From: Kordia sp. TARA_039_SRF
GTDB taxonomy: Bacteria > Bacteroidota > Bacteroidia > Flavobacteriales > Flavobacteriaceae
DNA: 64,000 nt
Assembly (NCBI GenBank): GCA_006383075.2
Contig: SMNH02000001.1
Span: 310,001 to 374,000 of the forward strand
Direction of reading: 5' to 3'
Shown: one piece after another, positions 23,838 to 32,245 of the stretch
Position numbering within the stretch: position 1 is the stretch's first letter
Layout: every line of letters begins with the position of its first letter
Made by a program: the position numbers and the translations under genes
Notes under the pieces: generated by a model
What the model saw: the letters and a program-made list of their open reading frames with translations, nothing else
Database searches by the model: none
Told to the model about the DNA's origin: nothing

Positions 23838-24716
23838 TCACTTTCTTGTTTTACCAGTACCTTTACATTGAGAGCATTTAATCTTTCGATAATAATTGTC
23901 AGTTGTTTTTTTTGTTTTCTTATATAAGTAGATATCATCTTCCGAATATTCGACATAGGTATTGTTAACTTTTTTTGAGGTGTAAACGTGTCCATAACCT
24001 GCACATTTAGGACACTTTTTGGCTTTTTTAGCGCCAGCCCACGCTTTGTCTGTTTCTCTCTTGAGCGAATCTTGAAATCGTTTTATTTTAGCTTTTTCAC
24101 TAGCAGTTAAAGTTCTTTTAGATTTTGAAGAGTTAGAAGAGAAAATATTGACATCCGTATAGGTATCTTTCTTTGGTTTTTGGTTCGATTTAATTTTCGA
24201 TACCTCTATTCCTTTCACAATCTTAAGGGAATCTATATAATTGATTCCAAGTCGAAAATCTTCTTTGGTAAACTTTTCTTGTAAACAAGTTATAATTTCA
24301 TTAAGCATTTGTACATGCGACTCCATCTGTGGCTTGCTAAGAAATTTTTTAGGTTTGTAGTAAATAGCTGCTCGTGAGGTAAATTGAGGCATCGTTGTTT
24401 TTTTTGAAGACCAATAAACATCACTTTCATTTCCATCAATCTGTATCTCTAAATATGTGTATTCTTTCTTTAAATTTACGTGAATACGATCGACAGGAAA
24501 TCGAAAAACCTCACCATGTTTATTCTTAAAAAATAATAAGTTCTTTTCTATCCAGAAACTCCCCGCTTCATCTTTTAAAGTCATATCCATTTCTTTGTTA
24601 AAGCTATCAATCAACGATTCGCAATATTTTACTTTATTGATAGCTAAACTATTAATTTGACTAAATAGTGCTATTGGAATAAAAACAAATAAGAAAGTGA
24701 TGATTCTGATTTTCAT
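23838..24716 (-). CDS. Exported protein with a DnaJ-like Cys-rich C-terminus
   Basis: 292 residues. The signal peptide is MKIRIITFLFVFIPIALFSQ. The middle is a beta-rich domain of unknown family (about 30-190). The C-terminus has two CxxCxGxG-type knuckles: KCPKCAGYGHVY and KCSQCKGTGKT, about 45 residues apart, the spacing of a single DnaJ-type zinc hairpin. In DnaJ this fold binds zinc and unfolded protein; here it is attached to an exported protein without a J domain. No obvious operon partner. Function unknown. Confidence 0.75.
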   Translation of the reverse strand: MKIRIITFLFVFIPIALFSQINSLAINKVKYCESLIDSFNKEMDMTLKDEAGSFWIEKNLLFFKNKHGEVFRFPVDRIHVNLKKEYTYLEIQIDGNESDVYWSSKKTTMPQFTSRAAIYYKPKKFLSKPQMESHVQMLNEIITCLQEKFTKEDFRLGINYIDSLKIVKGIEVSKIKSNQKPKKDTYTDVNIFSSNSSKSKRTLTASEKAKIKRFQDSLKRETDKAWAGAKKAKKCPKCAGYGHVYTSKKVNNTYVEYSEDDIYLYKKTKKTTDNYYRKIKCSQCKGTGKTRK

Positions 24717-24811
24717 GTTCTTAAGAATTAAATATTATTTTTTAAATATAACGGAAATATTTTTTAGCCTATGAAGAACAGACTTAACTTATACCGTATT
24801 CGCTACAATTT

Positions 24812-25573
24812 TTACGTACTTAAATCCGTTTGATCCCAACTTACTCCTTTGGATAGCATCCATGTTAAAGAATGTCTTCGTTCGTGAATTACTCCGCCAT
24901 TTACCATTGGATCAAAACTACTTGGCACAGTATCTCTTCCTAATTGAGCACTTCTGACTGCATTATGTAGGCAATAAAACAAATCTTCCTTTTCCATTAC
25001 GATTTCTTCAGAAATAGTTTGTTTGTCTTTTACCCAATCTTCAATTTTTTCATCTAAAGGACAACTAAAATCTTGTAAGATTTCTTGCATCTGTTCTCCA
25101 GGCATCATTTGACCAGAGATTTCAGGTTCTTTATACCCAAAATACCAAGCTAATGACCAAGCATTTTCAAATTTCCAGCCAATAGAACTTCTTGCTTGCT
25201 CGTCGTCTCTAGGCATATTTAGAATTTCTTTTTCTTCTTCACTCATAAAGTCTTTAAGGTCATTTGTGTCAATAAAATTTAGAATCTTATTTGTTTCTAA
25301 ATTTTCTTCAGGAATCATTAACCAAAAAATAAGAGATTTGATTGCGTTCAGCCTCTGAGCAATTTCAACGGCTGGACGCAATTGTCTTTCAAATTCTGTC
25401 GGTAAAGAACTTACAGGTCTGAATCCTGCATCAAGACAAATGGAAATATTTTTAAGTCTTAAATCCGTCATCCAAGGCACTTTTTTAAAAGGCTCTAAAC
25501 TAGTTTTACTTGTGGCTCTTTGTTCAGATTTCTGTTCATTTTTAGAACCAAATATTTTCTTAAAAAAACTCAT
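24812..25573 (-). CDS. DUF4272-family protein
   Basis: 253 residues. After a basic start (MSFFKKIFGSKNEQ) the protein shows the DUF4272 pattern: RPVSSLPTEF, EIAQRLNAIKSLIFWLM, SSIGWKFENAWSLAWYFGY and a C-terminal RRHSLTWMLS. No biochemical role is known for this domain. It is found scattered in bacteria, often near polymorphic-toxin or hypothetical genes. The upstream gene on the same strand is 142 bases away, so it is probably separate. Domain assignment is from memory of its WxxENAW-type motif. Confidence 0.75.
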   Translation of the reverse strand: MSFFKKIFGSKNEQKSEQRATSKTSLEPFKKVPWMTDLRLKNISICLDAGFRPVSSLPTEFERQLRPAVEIAQRLNAIKSLIFWLMIPEENLETNKILNFIDTNDLKDFMSEEEKEILNMPRDDEQARSSIGWKFENAWSLAWYFGYKEPEISGQMMPGEQMQEILQDFSCPLDEKIEDWVKDKQTISEEIVMEKEDLFYCLHNAVRSAQLGRDTVPSSFDPMVNGGVIHERRHSLTWMLSKGVSWDQTDLST

Positions 25574-25715
25574 TATTATTTCTTTTTTATTGTAACCAAC
25601 GGTCTATCATAACCGTCAGTTATGGACTAAATTAACGATTATTTTCAGATTAAACGCTCACTTTAGCAAATCCAGATAGTTTTAGGTGTAGTCGAATCTG
25701 CCATAATTGGAATAA

Positions 25716-26228
25716 TTATATATTGTTGGCTTTGTTTTTTTCTAATGTCACGTTCAACTTCTTCTTCACAAAATCTATTGTATGTTTTGTATGTTTTTCG
25801 CCTTGACATTTCGCAACAATAATATAGTTATTTAATAATTCCTCCAAACGTTCAATAACTTTTTCAAGAATTTCAACCTCTAAATCAACTCCTAGTCCTA
25901 ATTCAGCGGCGAGATTATGTGTCAAATCTGATGCTTCTTCATCCAAGCAATGAATTAAGGCAAGACAATAAACTCTATTTTGTAAAACATAATCCAAGCT
26001 TTTCGACTTGTATTCCACAATTACTATTGCTAATCGATGTAGAATCTCAGATGCCCATAAATCTATGTTTTTCTCGAAATAATTCCAATCCTCGTCTTTT
26101 AGTTTGTCTATATGTTTTCCAAATGTTTCTAAAACGTAGTATTGAGAGTAAGTGAAGGCATTCCAGTCAAAATCATCAACTAAGTAGTTATATAATTCTT
26201 GTATCTTTCGATTTTTGAAATTGTGCAT
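25716..26228 (-). CDS. Unknown all-alpha cytosolic protein
   Basis: 170 residues, starting at the ATG at 26228 (a TTG one codon upstream is also in frame). It is predicted mostly helical and acidic, with no signal or membrane segment: FDWNAFTYSQYYVLETFG, LHRLAIVIVEYKSKSLDYV, LEKVIERLEELLNNYIIV. I do not recognise the family. Size and composition resemble immunity-type proteins of contact toxins, but no toxin gene is adjacent, so this is only a possibility. Confidence 0.6.
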   Translation of the reverse strand: MHNFKNRKIQELYNYLVDDFDWNAFTYSQYYVLETFGKHIDKLKDEDWNYFEKNIDLWASEILHRLAIVIVEYKSKSLDYVLQNRVYCLALIHCLDEEASDLTHNLAAELGLGVDLEVEILEKVIERLEELLNNYIIVAKCQGEKHTKHTIDFVKKKLNVTLEKNKANNI

Positions 26229-26423
26229 CAAATTAAAGCTAACATTTGTATATTAGGAATTCCCGTTTTTATCCTAAATAAGGTAAATAACGGAAGCTAA
26301 ATTACAAACAACTTTCCATTATTTCCTCATAAATGGAAACTAAACATAACAAACATACAATGCGATTTCCCCTTACAGCGTAAAAAGTCTTTTAATCTAA
26401 ACAATCACTAAAAAAGCAAATCT

Positions 26424-26831
26424 TCACTCAGAAGTTTTTGATAGAAAAACCAAATAAAAAATTTGCACTAGTAAAAGCAAAAAAGGAATTCCCGAGAGTA
26501 TTGATAAAATCCTGATATCTTCTTCACTAATCAAGACAGTACTTATATATGACACTAACAATAGTACGACTCCAATGATGGTACGCCGCTGTGTTTTTGA
26601 TGTATGTTTAAAGAATATACTTGAAAGAAGCAGTATTTTTCCGAAAACTGAGCTGAATATAGTGATAGGAATTAAACTAGTATCGTAATTAAATCGCAAT
26701 TCTCCCGAAAGGAAATACACAGGAAAGAAAACATCCAACATTCCCATAATACCATATCCGTGTCCGCCTGCAATAATTATAAATGCATGGAAGAATATAA
26801 CGAAAATCTTGGCGTAGAGCAGTTGCTTCAT
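26424..26831 (-). CDS. Unknown four-helix membrane protein
   Basis: 135 residues from the ATG at 26831; a TTG at 26843 is the alternative. Hydrophobic segments appear at about 5-25, 45-62, 80-97 and 105-128, linked by short basic loops (KHTSKTQRRT). No conserved catalytic residues stand out. The trhA stop lies 12 bases upstream, so the two genes are probably transcribed together. Function unknown. Confidence 0.6.
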   Translation of the reverse strand: MKQLLYAKIFVIFFHAFIIIAGGHGYGIMGMLDVFFPVYFLSGELRFNYDTSLIPITIFSSVFGKILLLSSIFFKHTSKTQRRTIIGVVLLLVSYISTVLISEEDIRILSILSGIPFLLLLVQIFYLVFLSKTSE

Positions 26832-26843
26832 TAAAGGATTCAA

Positions 26844-27521
26844 TTAAGCATTTGGCAACACATACGCATACACACTTACAAAGTGAAAAATACTTCCAGC
26901 CAACACAAACAAATGAAAAATAGCATGGTTTAACGGTAGTTTTTGAATGCTGTACAACACCGCGCCAATAGTGTAGGCAACGCCACCCGCGAGTAACCAA
27001 AATAAACCTTCACTTGAAAGATTATCAATCAATGGTTTCATGGCAATGACAATCATCCAGCCCATACACACATACATTGCTGTAGACAGTTTGTCATATC
27101 GTCCTGTAAAGAAGAGTTTTAAGATGATACCAATTAACGCAAATCCCCAAACGAGACCAAAAACAGTCCAGCCCCAAGCGCCTTCCAACGTCACTAAGGT
27201 AAAAGGTGTATACGTTCCTGCGATTAAAACATAAATAGCCGCATGATCAAAAATACGGAGACGTTTCCGAGCTTTTGGTTTCTTTGCTAAATGATACAAA
27301 GTAGACGCCAAGTACAATACAATAATACTTGTACCGTAAATGCTAAAACTCACAATATGTGAAGCAGTACCATTTTGCGACGCATGAATCACCAAAAATA
27401 CCAATGCTGCAATTCCTAAAACGACACCAATGGCATGCGAAATCACGTTGAGTTTTTCTTCAAAAGGAGAGTAGTAAAATGGAGTGTTTTCTGGTGTCAT
27501 AGAAAGTTTCAATTTTGTCAT
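26844..27521 (-). CDS. trhA: Hemolysin III/TrhA-family (PAQR) membrane protein
   Basis: 225 residues, seven membrane helices. Family motifs: EEKLNVISHAIGVVLG near the N-terminus, STLYHL with the conserved Ser and His, FDHAAIYVLIAGTYTPF, and a C-terminal HAIFHLFVLAGS. The histidines and aspartate form the PAQR metal site; TrhA homologues act in membrane-fluidity homeostasis. The first ATG (27521) falls in a dispersed repeat (27516-27563), so the second ATG (27500, MTPENTPF) may be the real start. The small membrane gene follows. Confidence 0.9.
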   Translation of the reverse strand: MTKLKLSMTPENTPFYYSPFEEKLNVISHAIGVVLGIAALVFLVIHASQNGTASHIVSFSIYGTSIIVLYLASTLYHLAKKPKARKRLRIFDHAAIYVLIAGTYTPFTLVTLEGAWGWTVFGLVWGFALIGIILKLFFTGRYDKLSTAMYVCMGWMIVIAMKPLIDNLSSEGLFWLLAGGVAYTIGAVLYSIQKLPLNHAIFHLFVLAGSIFHFVSVYAYVLPNA

Positions 27522-27563
27522 TCCTGCGACTTGTACTGAGTTTATCGAAGTAAGTCAGGAATC
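27516..27563. repeat. Dispersed inverted repeat family B, long-loop form
   Basis: TGTCATTCCTG and CAGGAATCC arms enclose a loop with ACTGAGTTTATCGAAGTA. It overlaps the annotated first codon of trhA. Confidence 0.7.
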
Positions 27564-27735
27564 CTTTGTGTATAATATCAATACAATTTTAGCATAATAA
27601 TGTGTAAAGATACAATTTCAAAATACCACAATCGATGACAAACGGTATTAAGGTTTTGCTAATTTTTTAATTAGGCGATTTGAAAAGGGGTGCTTTCGTA
27701 AATCTATTGAAACTTAGATAATTCAAGTGTGATGG

Positions 27736-27759
27736 ATTCCTGCCTACGCAGGAATGACA
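27736..27759. repeat. Dispersed palindrome, family B
   Basis: ATTCCTGCC and the complementary GCAGGAAT, ending in GACA. Other copies: 36657-36706, 52819-52843, 58138-58162, 62225-62250, 62347-62372. Confidence 0.75.
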
Positions 27760-27845
27760 GAATGCATCATAAAACCCTTATTCCGAAGGAATAAAAAATC
27801 TAAACCCCAAAAGCAACACTGAGGCTAGCCAAAGTAAACAATCCA

Positions 27846-27870
27846 GATTCTAATAGCGAAGCGGTCTAAA
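27846..27870. repeat. Dispersed repeat, family F
   Basis: On the minus strand TTTAGACCGCTTCG; the same unit occurs on the + strand at 63497-63520. Confidence 0.5.
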
Positions 27871-27872
27871 TC

Positions 27873-29765
27873 CTAATACAACACTCTAAACTTAATCGTA
27901 TGCTCCACATTTCGCAATGCAGACATCACTTTCTTATTATATTCCTTGTTCACGTCCACAATGACATAACCCACTTTGCTATCGGTAGATAAATATTGTC
28001 CAGTCACGTTCAATTCGTATTTGGCGAGGACTTTGTTGACTTTCGCCATGATGCCAGGCACGTTTTTGTGAATGTGCAAGAAACGATGCGCATTGGTTTG
28101 TCGCGGCAAGCGAATATTCGGGAAATTGACGGCATCAACCGTGTTTCCAGAGTTGACATATGCCATAATTTTGTTTGGAACGAAATCGGCAATATCGCGT
28201 TGTGCTTCTTCTGTGCTTCCGCCTACATGTGGAGTGAGAATGACGTTGTTTAATCCTTTTAGCGGCGTTTCAAATGCTCCGTTAGCTCTAGGCTCTACAG
28301 GATATACATCAACGGCAGCACCTGCAATTTTTCCGCTTTCTAGCGCAGCTTTCAACGCTTCAATGTCTACCACAAAACCTCTGGCTAAATTGACCAACAA
28401 CGCGCCATCTTTCATTTGAGCGAATTGTTCTGCTCCGAAGAAATTCTTGTTTGCAGGATTGTCATCTACGTGTAAAGAAACCACATCTGAAATCGCTAAT
28501 AATTCTTCAAGTGAATTGCATTTTTGCGCATTTCCAAGTGCGAGCCTATCTTCAATATCGTGATAAAAAACCTTCATTCCCATCGCTTCGGCTAAGACAG
28601 ATAATTGCTTTCCGATGTTTCCATACCCGACGATTCCCAAGTTTTTTCCACGCACTTCTCGTGAGCCTTTAGCGGTTTTATTCCACTGTCCGCTGTGCAA
28701 TTCGGTACTTCTTGGAAACACACTTCGCATCAGCATGATAATTTCACCAATTGCCAATTCTACCACCGAACGCGTATTGCTGTACGGTGCGTTAAACACC
28801 ACAATTCCGTGTTCTTTACAGGTTTCTAAGTCAATTTGTTTGGTTCCGATACAAAACGCGCCAACTACCAATAATTTTTTAGCAGCAGCAATCACTTTTG
28901 GTGTCACTTGTGTTTTGGAACGAATTCCCAGTACGTGAATGTCTTTTACTTTTTCGATTAAATCTTCTTCAGAAAGACTATGCGAGAGCATTTCCACACT
29001 AAAACCATCATCTGCCAAACGATCAAACGCGTCGGAGTGAATATTTTCTAGGAGGAGAATTTTAATTCTATTTTTTGGGTATGAAATGTTTCTCGGTAAT
29101 TTGTTGACAAACAGAAACTCATCTAAATTCGGCGTCACGTGGTCTGCTTTGGTTATGGCTTTTTCACGTTCAACGTTTTCTGTAAACGCGAAAAATTTAT
29201 CTGCTACACCAGCTTCACGCGTTACGTAATCACTGTATCCATCGCCAATTACTTGAATTTCACCTTCCAAGTTCATGTCTTTAATACACTGAATTTTCCC
29301 GTTGTGTTGCGAAAGGACATTTTCCGAGTCAAATCCGACAATATAGCCTTCATTATCAAATACAAACGTATTGGCATATACGCGATTGGCAGGAATATTA
29401 TACGCTTCCACAATTGGATCAATAAATTCTTTAAATCCGCACGAAACCACATAAATATCTTGTGAAAACTTTTCAAAAAACTCTTTATTACTTTCAATGG
29501 AAGACGATACTTGCAAGCGCAATTTTGCAATCAATTCTTCCAAATTGGACTGATGCGCATTGAGCAATGTAATACGTCGCTCCAACGATTCCGTAAAAGA
29601 AATTTCACCGTCAATTCCCAAATTCGTAATCTCTTGAATTTCATCAATAATAGCGTCTTTTTTAGGATTATTTGCCAACGTAATCTCTGCCAAAACATCC
29701 AAGGCTTCTACACTTGTCAGCGTGCTATCAAAATCGAAAATATAGTTTTTCTGAATCGTTTCCAT
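27873..29765 (-). CDS. serA: Fusion of phosphoserine phosphatase (SerB-like) and phosphoglycerate dehydrogenase (SerA)
   Basis: 630 residues. Residues 1 to about 225 are a HAD phosphatase of SerB type: FDFDSTLTSVEALDVLAE (DxDxT), VVSCGFKEF, and GDGYSDYVT with the metal Asp. Residues from about 235 are 3-phosphoglycerate dehydrogenase: GIRSKTQVTPKVI, the NAD loop VGYGNIGKQL, the catalytic region NLARGFVVDIEAL and LTPHVGGSTEEAQ. A C-terminal ACT domain (HRFLHIHKNVPGIMAKVN) follows, for serine feedback. One chain would thus perform the first and last steps of serine synthesis. SerC, the middle step, is not in the window. Confidence 0.9.
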   Translation of the reverse strand: METIQKNYIFDFDSTLTSVEALDVLAEITLANNPKKDAIIDEIQEITNLGIDGEISFTESLERRITLLNAHQSNLEELIAKLRLQVSSSIESNKEFFEKFSQDIYVVSCGFKEFIDPIVEAYNIPANRVYANTFVFDNEGYIVGFDSENVLSQHNGKIQCIKDMNLEGEIQVIGDGYSDYVTREAGVADKFFAFTENVEREKAITKADHVTPNLDEFLFVNKLPRNISYPKNRIKILLLENIHSDAFDRLADDGFSVEMLSHSLSEEDLIEKVKDIHVLGIRSKTQVTPKVIAAAKKLLVVGAFCIGTKQIDLETCKEHGIVVFNAPYSNTRSVVELAIGEIIMLMRSVFPRSTELHSGQWNKTAKGSREVRGKNLGIVGYGNIGKQLSVLAEAMGMKVFYHDIEDRLALGNAQKCNSLEELLAISDVVSLHVDDNPANKNFFGAEQFAQMKDGALLVNLARGFVVDIEALKAALESGKIAGAAVDVYPVEPRANGAFETPLKGLNNVILTPHVGGSTEEAQRDIADFVPNKIMAYVNSGNTVDAVNFPNIRLPRQTNAHRFLHIHKNVPGIMAKVNKVLAKYELNVTGQYLSTDSKVGYVIVDVNKEYNKKVMSALRNVEHTIKFRVLY

Positions 29766-29895
29766 GTTGTCATTTAAATGTCAAAAATAATTAAAATCAT
29801 TCTATAATTGCTATGAAAAACAGTGGATTCCATTAACAATTCTAACAGTTTTGTTGATAAAATATTTTTTAGCGTTTGGGTTAAAAGTTAATTTA

Positions 29896-30201
29896 TTATT
29901 TGAGACTTCTTTTAAGTTTTGAAGGATCCTGTCTATTATCAAAAAAAGCTATAATAAAGATTGTTTTTGCATCAAATTTATAAAACAGGGTTGTTTGTTT
30001 TGTTACAACACATTTATAAATTTTTGCATTCTTTTTTATTTCTGGAAACATCAAAGGATTAGAACGAATAAGGTTTATGGATGAATTAAGTTTTTTTATA
30101 AAATTTAATTGAACTTTTTTCGACCAATTCTCGATTAGGTAAATTAGGAGATTCTTAAGTTTTTCTTCGGCATTTTCTGAGATTTTTACTTCTCTACTCA
30201 T
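29896..30201 (-). CDS. RelE/ParE-family toxin
   Basis: 101 residues with the compact RelE/ParE fold pattern: a helical first half (AEEKLKNLLIYLIENWSKK, FIKKLNSSINLIRSNPLMFP) and strands KYKCVV-like, TTLFYKFD and IIAFFDNRQDP. Toxins of this group are mRNA interferases or gyrase poisons, and the sequence does not decide which. It overlaps the antitoxin gene by 4 bases, in antitoxin-toxin order, so translation is coupled. Confidence 0.85.
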   Translation of the reverse strand: MSREVKISENAEEKLKNLLIYLIENWSKKVQLNFIKKLNSSINLIRSNPLMFPEIKKNAKIYKCVVTKQTTLFYKFDAKTIFIIAFFDNRQDPSKLKRSLK

Positions 30202-30419
30202 TCCCTATATTTTGCTATAAATGAATCATAATCGGTAAAATTCCCATTTTCTACATTAGCAATTCCAAGTTGTATTTCTTCCTTCTCATCTTCAGTTAAA
30301 TTATCCCAAATAGAAGATTCTTCTTTTTCAAAGACTTGTTTGATTGATTGAATAATCTCAGGGTTGTTAGTATCTAACAATAACTTTAATAATGCTATTT
30401 TTTCTGCTTGAATGTTCAT
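30198..30419 (-). CDS. Antitoxin of the RelE/ParE pair
   Basis: 73 residues from the ATG at 30419; a TTG two codons upstream is weaker. It is acidic, with an N-terminal helix (EKIALLKLLLDTNNPEII), then SSIWDNLTEDEKEEIQLGI and FTDYDSFIAKYRE, the pattern of short antitoxins that wrap around RelE-like toxins. No DNA-binding domain is visible, so autoregulation may be weak. A TATTTTTG promoter box lies at 30446-30439. Confidence 0.8.
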   Translation of the reverse strand: MNIQAEKIALLKLLLDTNNPEIIQSIKQVFEKEESSIWDNLTEDEKEEIQLGIANVENGNFTDYDSFIAKYRE

Positions 30420-30438
30420 TATCAATCTTTTATTTACA

Positions 30439-30446
30439 CAAAAATA
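30439..30446 (-). promoter_or_regulatory. -7 promoter element of the toxin-antitoxin operon
   Basis: Minus-strand TATTTTTG, an exact TAnnTTTG match, 20 bases before the antitoxin ATG. Confidence 0.5.
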
Positions 30447-30483
30447 GAAAATCTTTTTTTCAGTTTGATAAAAGTTTATTAGA

Positions 30484-30516
30484 AAAAATTCCCTTTCCTA
30501 TGCAGTGAAAGGGAAT
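30484..30516 (-). terminator. Terminator of the leu operon
   Basis: ATTCCCTTTC and GAAAGGGAAT form a perfect 10-bp stem. On the minus strand it is followed by TTTTTTC. It lies 18 bases past the leuB stop. Confidence 0.8.
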
Positions 30517-30533
30517 GTAAGCACTCTAAAACA

Positions 30534-31649
30534 CTAAATAATAGTAGATTGTCCAACTCGAATATTGCCCGAGTTGATGTGCAAGGCATCTACATTTTCA
30601 ATAAATTCTTCAATAAATGTTCCTACGTTTTGGGTTGAATATCCTCCGTTTGCATTTAAATCAGGCGTACAAATTTCCAAATCAATAGCGCGTTCTACCG
30701 CTTCGCGAACTGTTTCTGCTTCTTCCGCTAATCCAAAATGATCGAGCAACATGGCTGCCGATAGGATAGAAGCAATCGGATTGGCAATACCTTTTCCTGT
30801 TGCTTGTGGATACGAACCGTGAATAGGCTCAAAAAGCGCATATTTTTCCCCAACAGAAGCAGAAGCCAACAATCCAATGGAGCCGCCAATAACACTAGCT
30901 TCGTCCGAAATGATGTCACCAAACATATTTTCAGTCAAAATCACGTCAAATTGGCTTGGATTGAGTACCATTTGCATGGCAGCATTATCTACAAATAAAA
31001 AGTCGAGTGCAACGTCTGGATATTGTGAAGCCATCGCCGTGACTACTTTTCGCCACAAACGCGAAGTTTCCAACACATTGGCTTTGTCTACCAACGTAAG
31101 TTTTTTGCGTCTAGTTTGTGCCGCTTTGAATGCCAAATGCGCTACACGCTCAATTTCTTCTTGGCTGTACGCACATAAATCGGACGCCGAAGTACCATCT
31201 TCGCTCTGCGTTTTTTTCCCAAAATAAATTCCGCCTGTCAATTCACGATAAATAGCGATGTCTGTATTTTTAATGATGTGTTTTTTGAGTGGTGATTTAT
31301 CCAATAACGTGTCATACGCTTTTACAGGACGAATGTTGGCAAACAATCCCAACGATTTGCGCAACGCCAACAATCCTTGCTCTGGGCGCACTTTGGCGTC
31401 TGGATTGTTATCGTATTTTGGATCGCCAATCGCACCGAATAAAACCGCATCCGCTTCCAAACATAGGTCTAATGTTTTTTGTGGCAACGGATTTCCAGTT
31501 TCGTCAATAGCAATTGCGCCTACGAGTGCATTTTCAAAGGTAAATGTATGTTGGAATTTTTCTGCAATCGCAGTTAATATTTTTATAGATTGCTCCGTGA
31601 CTTCGGGACCAATTCCATCGCCTGAAAGGACTGCAATGTGTAAGTTCAT
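30534..31649 (-). CDS. leuB: 3-isopropylmalate dehydrogenase
   Basis: 371 residues, standard length. It oxidises and decarboxylates 3-isopropylmalate to 2-oxoisocaproate with NAD. Motifs: VLSGDGIGPEVTEQS at the N-terminus, IYRELTGGIYFG carrying the substrate-binding arginine region, FVDNAAMQMVLNP, and NMFGDIISDEASVIGGSIGLL with the metal aspartates, then PIHGSYPQATGKGIANP for NAD. It is the last gene of leuACDB, 9 bases after leuD, and ends before a strong terminator. Confidence 0.97.
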   Translation of the reverse strand: MNLHIAVLSGDGIGPEVTEQSIKILTAIAEKFQHTFTFENALVGAIAIDETGNPLPQKTLDLCLEADAVLFGAIGDPKYDNNPDAKVRPEQGLLALRKSLGLFANIRPVKAYDTLLDKSPLKKHIIKNTDIAIYRELTGGIYFGKKTQSEDGTSASDLCAYSQEEIERVAHLAFKAAQTRRKKLTLVDKANVLETSRLWRKVVTAMASQYPDVALDFLFVDNAAMQMVLNPSQFDVILTENMFGDIISDEASVIGGSIGLLASASVGEKYALFEPIHGSYPQATGKGIANPIASILSAAMLLDHFGLAEEAETVREAVERAIDLEICTPDLNANGGYSTQNVGTFIEEFIENVDALHINSGNIRVGQSTII

Positions 31650-31658
31650 AGCTAATTT

Positions 31659-32243
31659 CTAGTATATATGTTGTTGTTCAAATGCTTCAATTTTGGATAA
31701 ATTACTGACTAAAAAGTCAATGTCGTCATATCCTTTTTGCAAGCACATTTTTTTATATGGATTAATGTCAAACGATGCTTTTTCATCTTCAAAAGCAATG
31801 GTTTGTGCTCCTAAATTGACTTCAATGTGTGTGTTTGGATTGTGTTGAATGGTTTGTAAAAGTTTCGCTAAAAATTCAGGAGAAACTTGAATCGGTAATA
31901 CATGATTGTTTAACGCATTTCCTTTAAAAATATCAGCAAAAAAGCTAGAAACTATCACGTTAAAACCAAAGTCTTTCAAAGCCCAAGCCGCATGTTCACG
32001 ACTCGATCCACAACCAAAATTATGTCCCGCTACCAAGATAGAACCACTATATTTTTCTTGATTTAAGACAAATTCTGAATGCACGTTTCCATCTTTGCGA
32101 AAGCGCCAATCTCTAAATAAATTTTCACCAAATCCTGCTCTGCTCGTCGCTTTTAAAAAACGCGCTGGAATAATTTGATCGGTATCTATATTTTCTACAG
32201 GCAACGGATATGCCGTAGATTTGAATGTGTTGAATGTACTCAT
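31659..32243 (-). CDS. leuD: 3-isopropylmalate dehydratase small subunit
   Basis: 194 residues, normal for LeuD. It carries the swivelling domain of the aconitase-like isomerase: [35 protein letters not shown], and the loop [11 protein letters not shown]. It works with LeuC to convert 2- to 3-isopropylmalate. The leuC stop is only 2 bases upstream, consistent with a stoichiometric complex. Confidence 0.97.
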   Translation of the reverse strand: MSTFNTFKSTAYPLPVENIDTDQIIPARFLKATSRAGFGENLFRDWRFRKDGNVHSEFVLNQEKYSGSILVAGHNFGCGSSREHAAWALKDFGFNVIVSSFFADIFKGNALNNHVLPIQVSPEFLAKLLQTIQHNPNTHIEVNLGAQTIAFEDEKASFDINPYKKMCLQKGYDDIDFLVSNLSKIEAFEQQHIY

Positions 32244-32245
32244 AA

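Larger units (their letters stand above)
27564..27872. other. Gene-free stretch between trhA and serBA
   Basis: About 310 bases. It holds a family B palindrome (27736-27759), a short TTATTCC/GGAATAA palindrome near 27778, and a family F repeat unit (27846-27870). No open frame of note. Confidence 0.5.
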
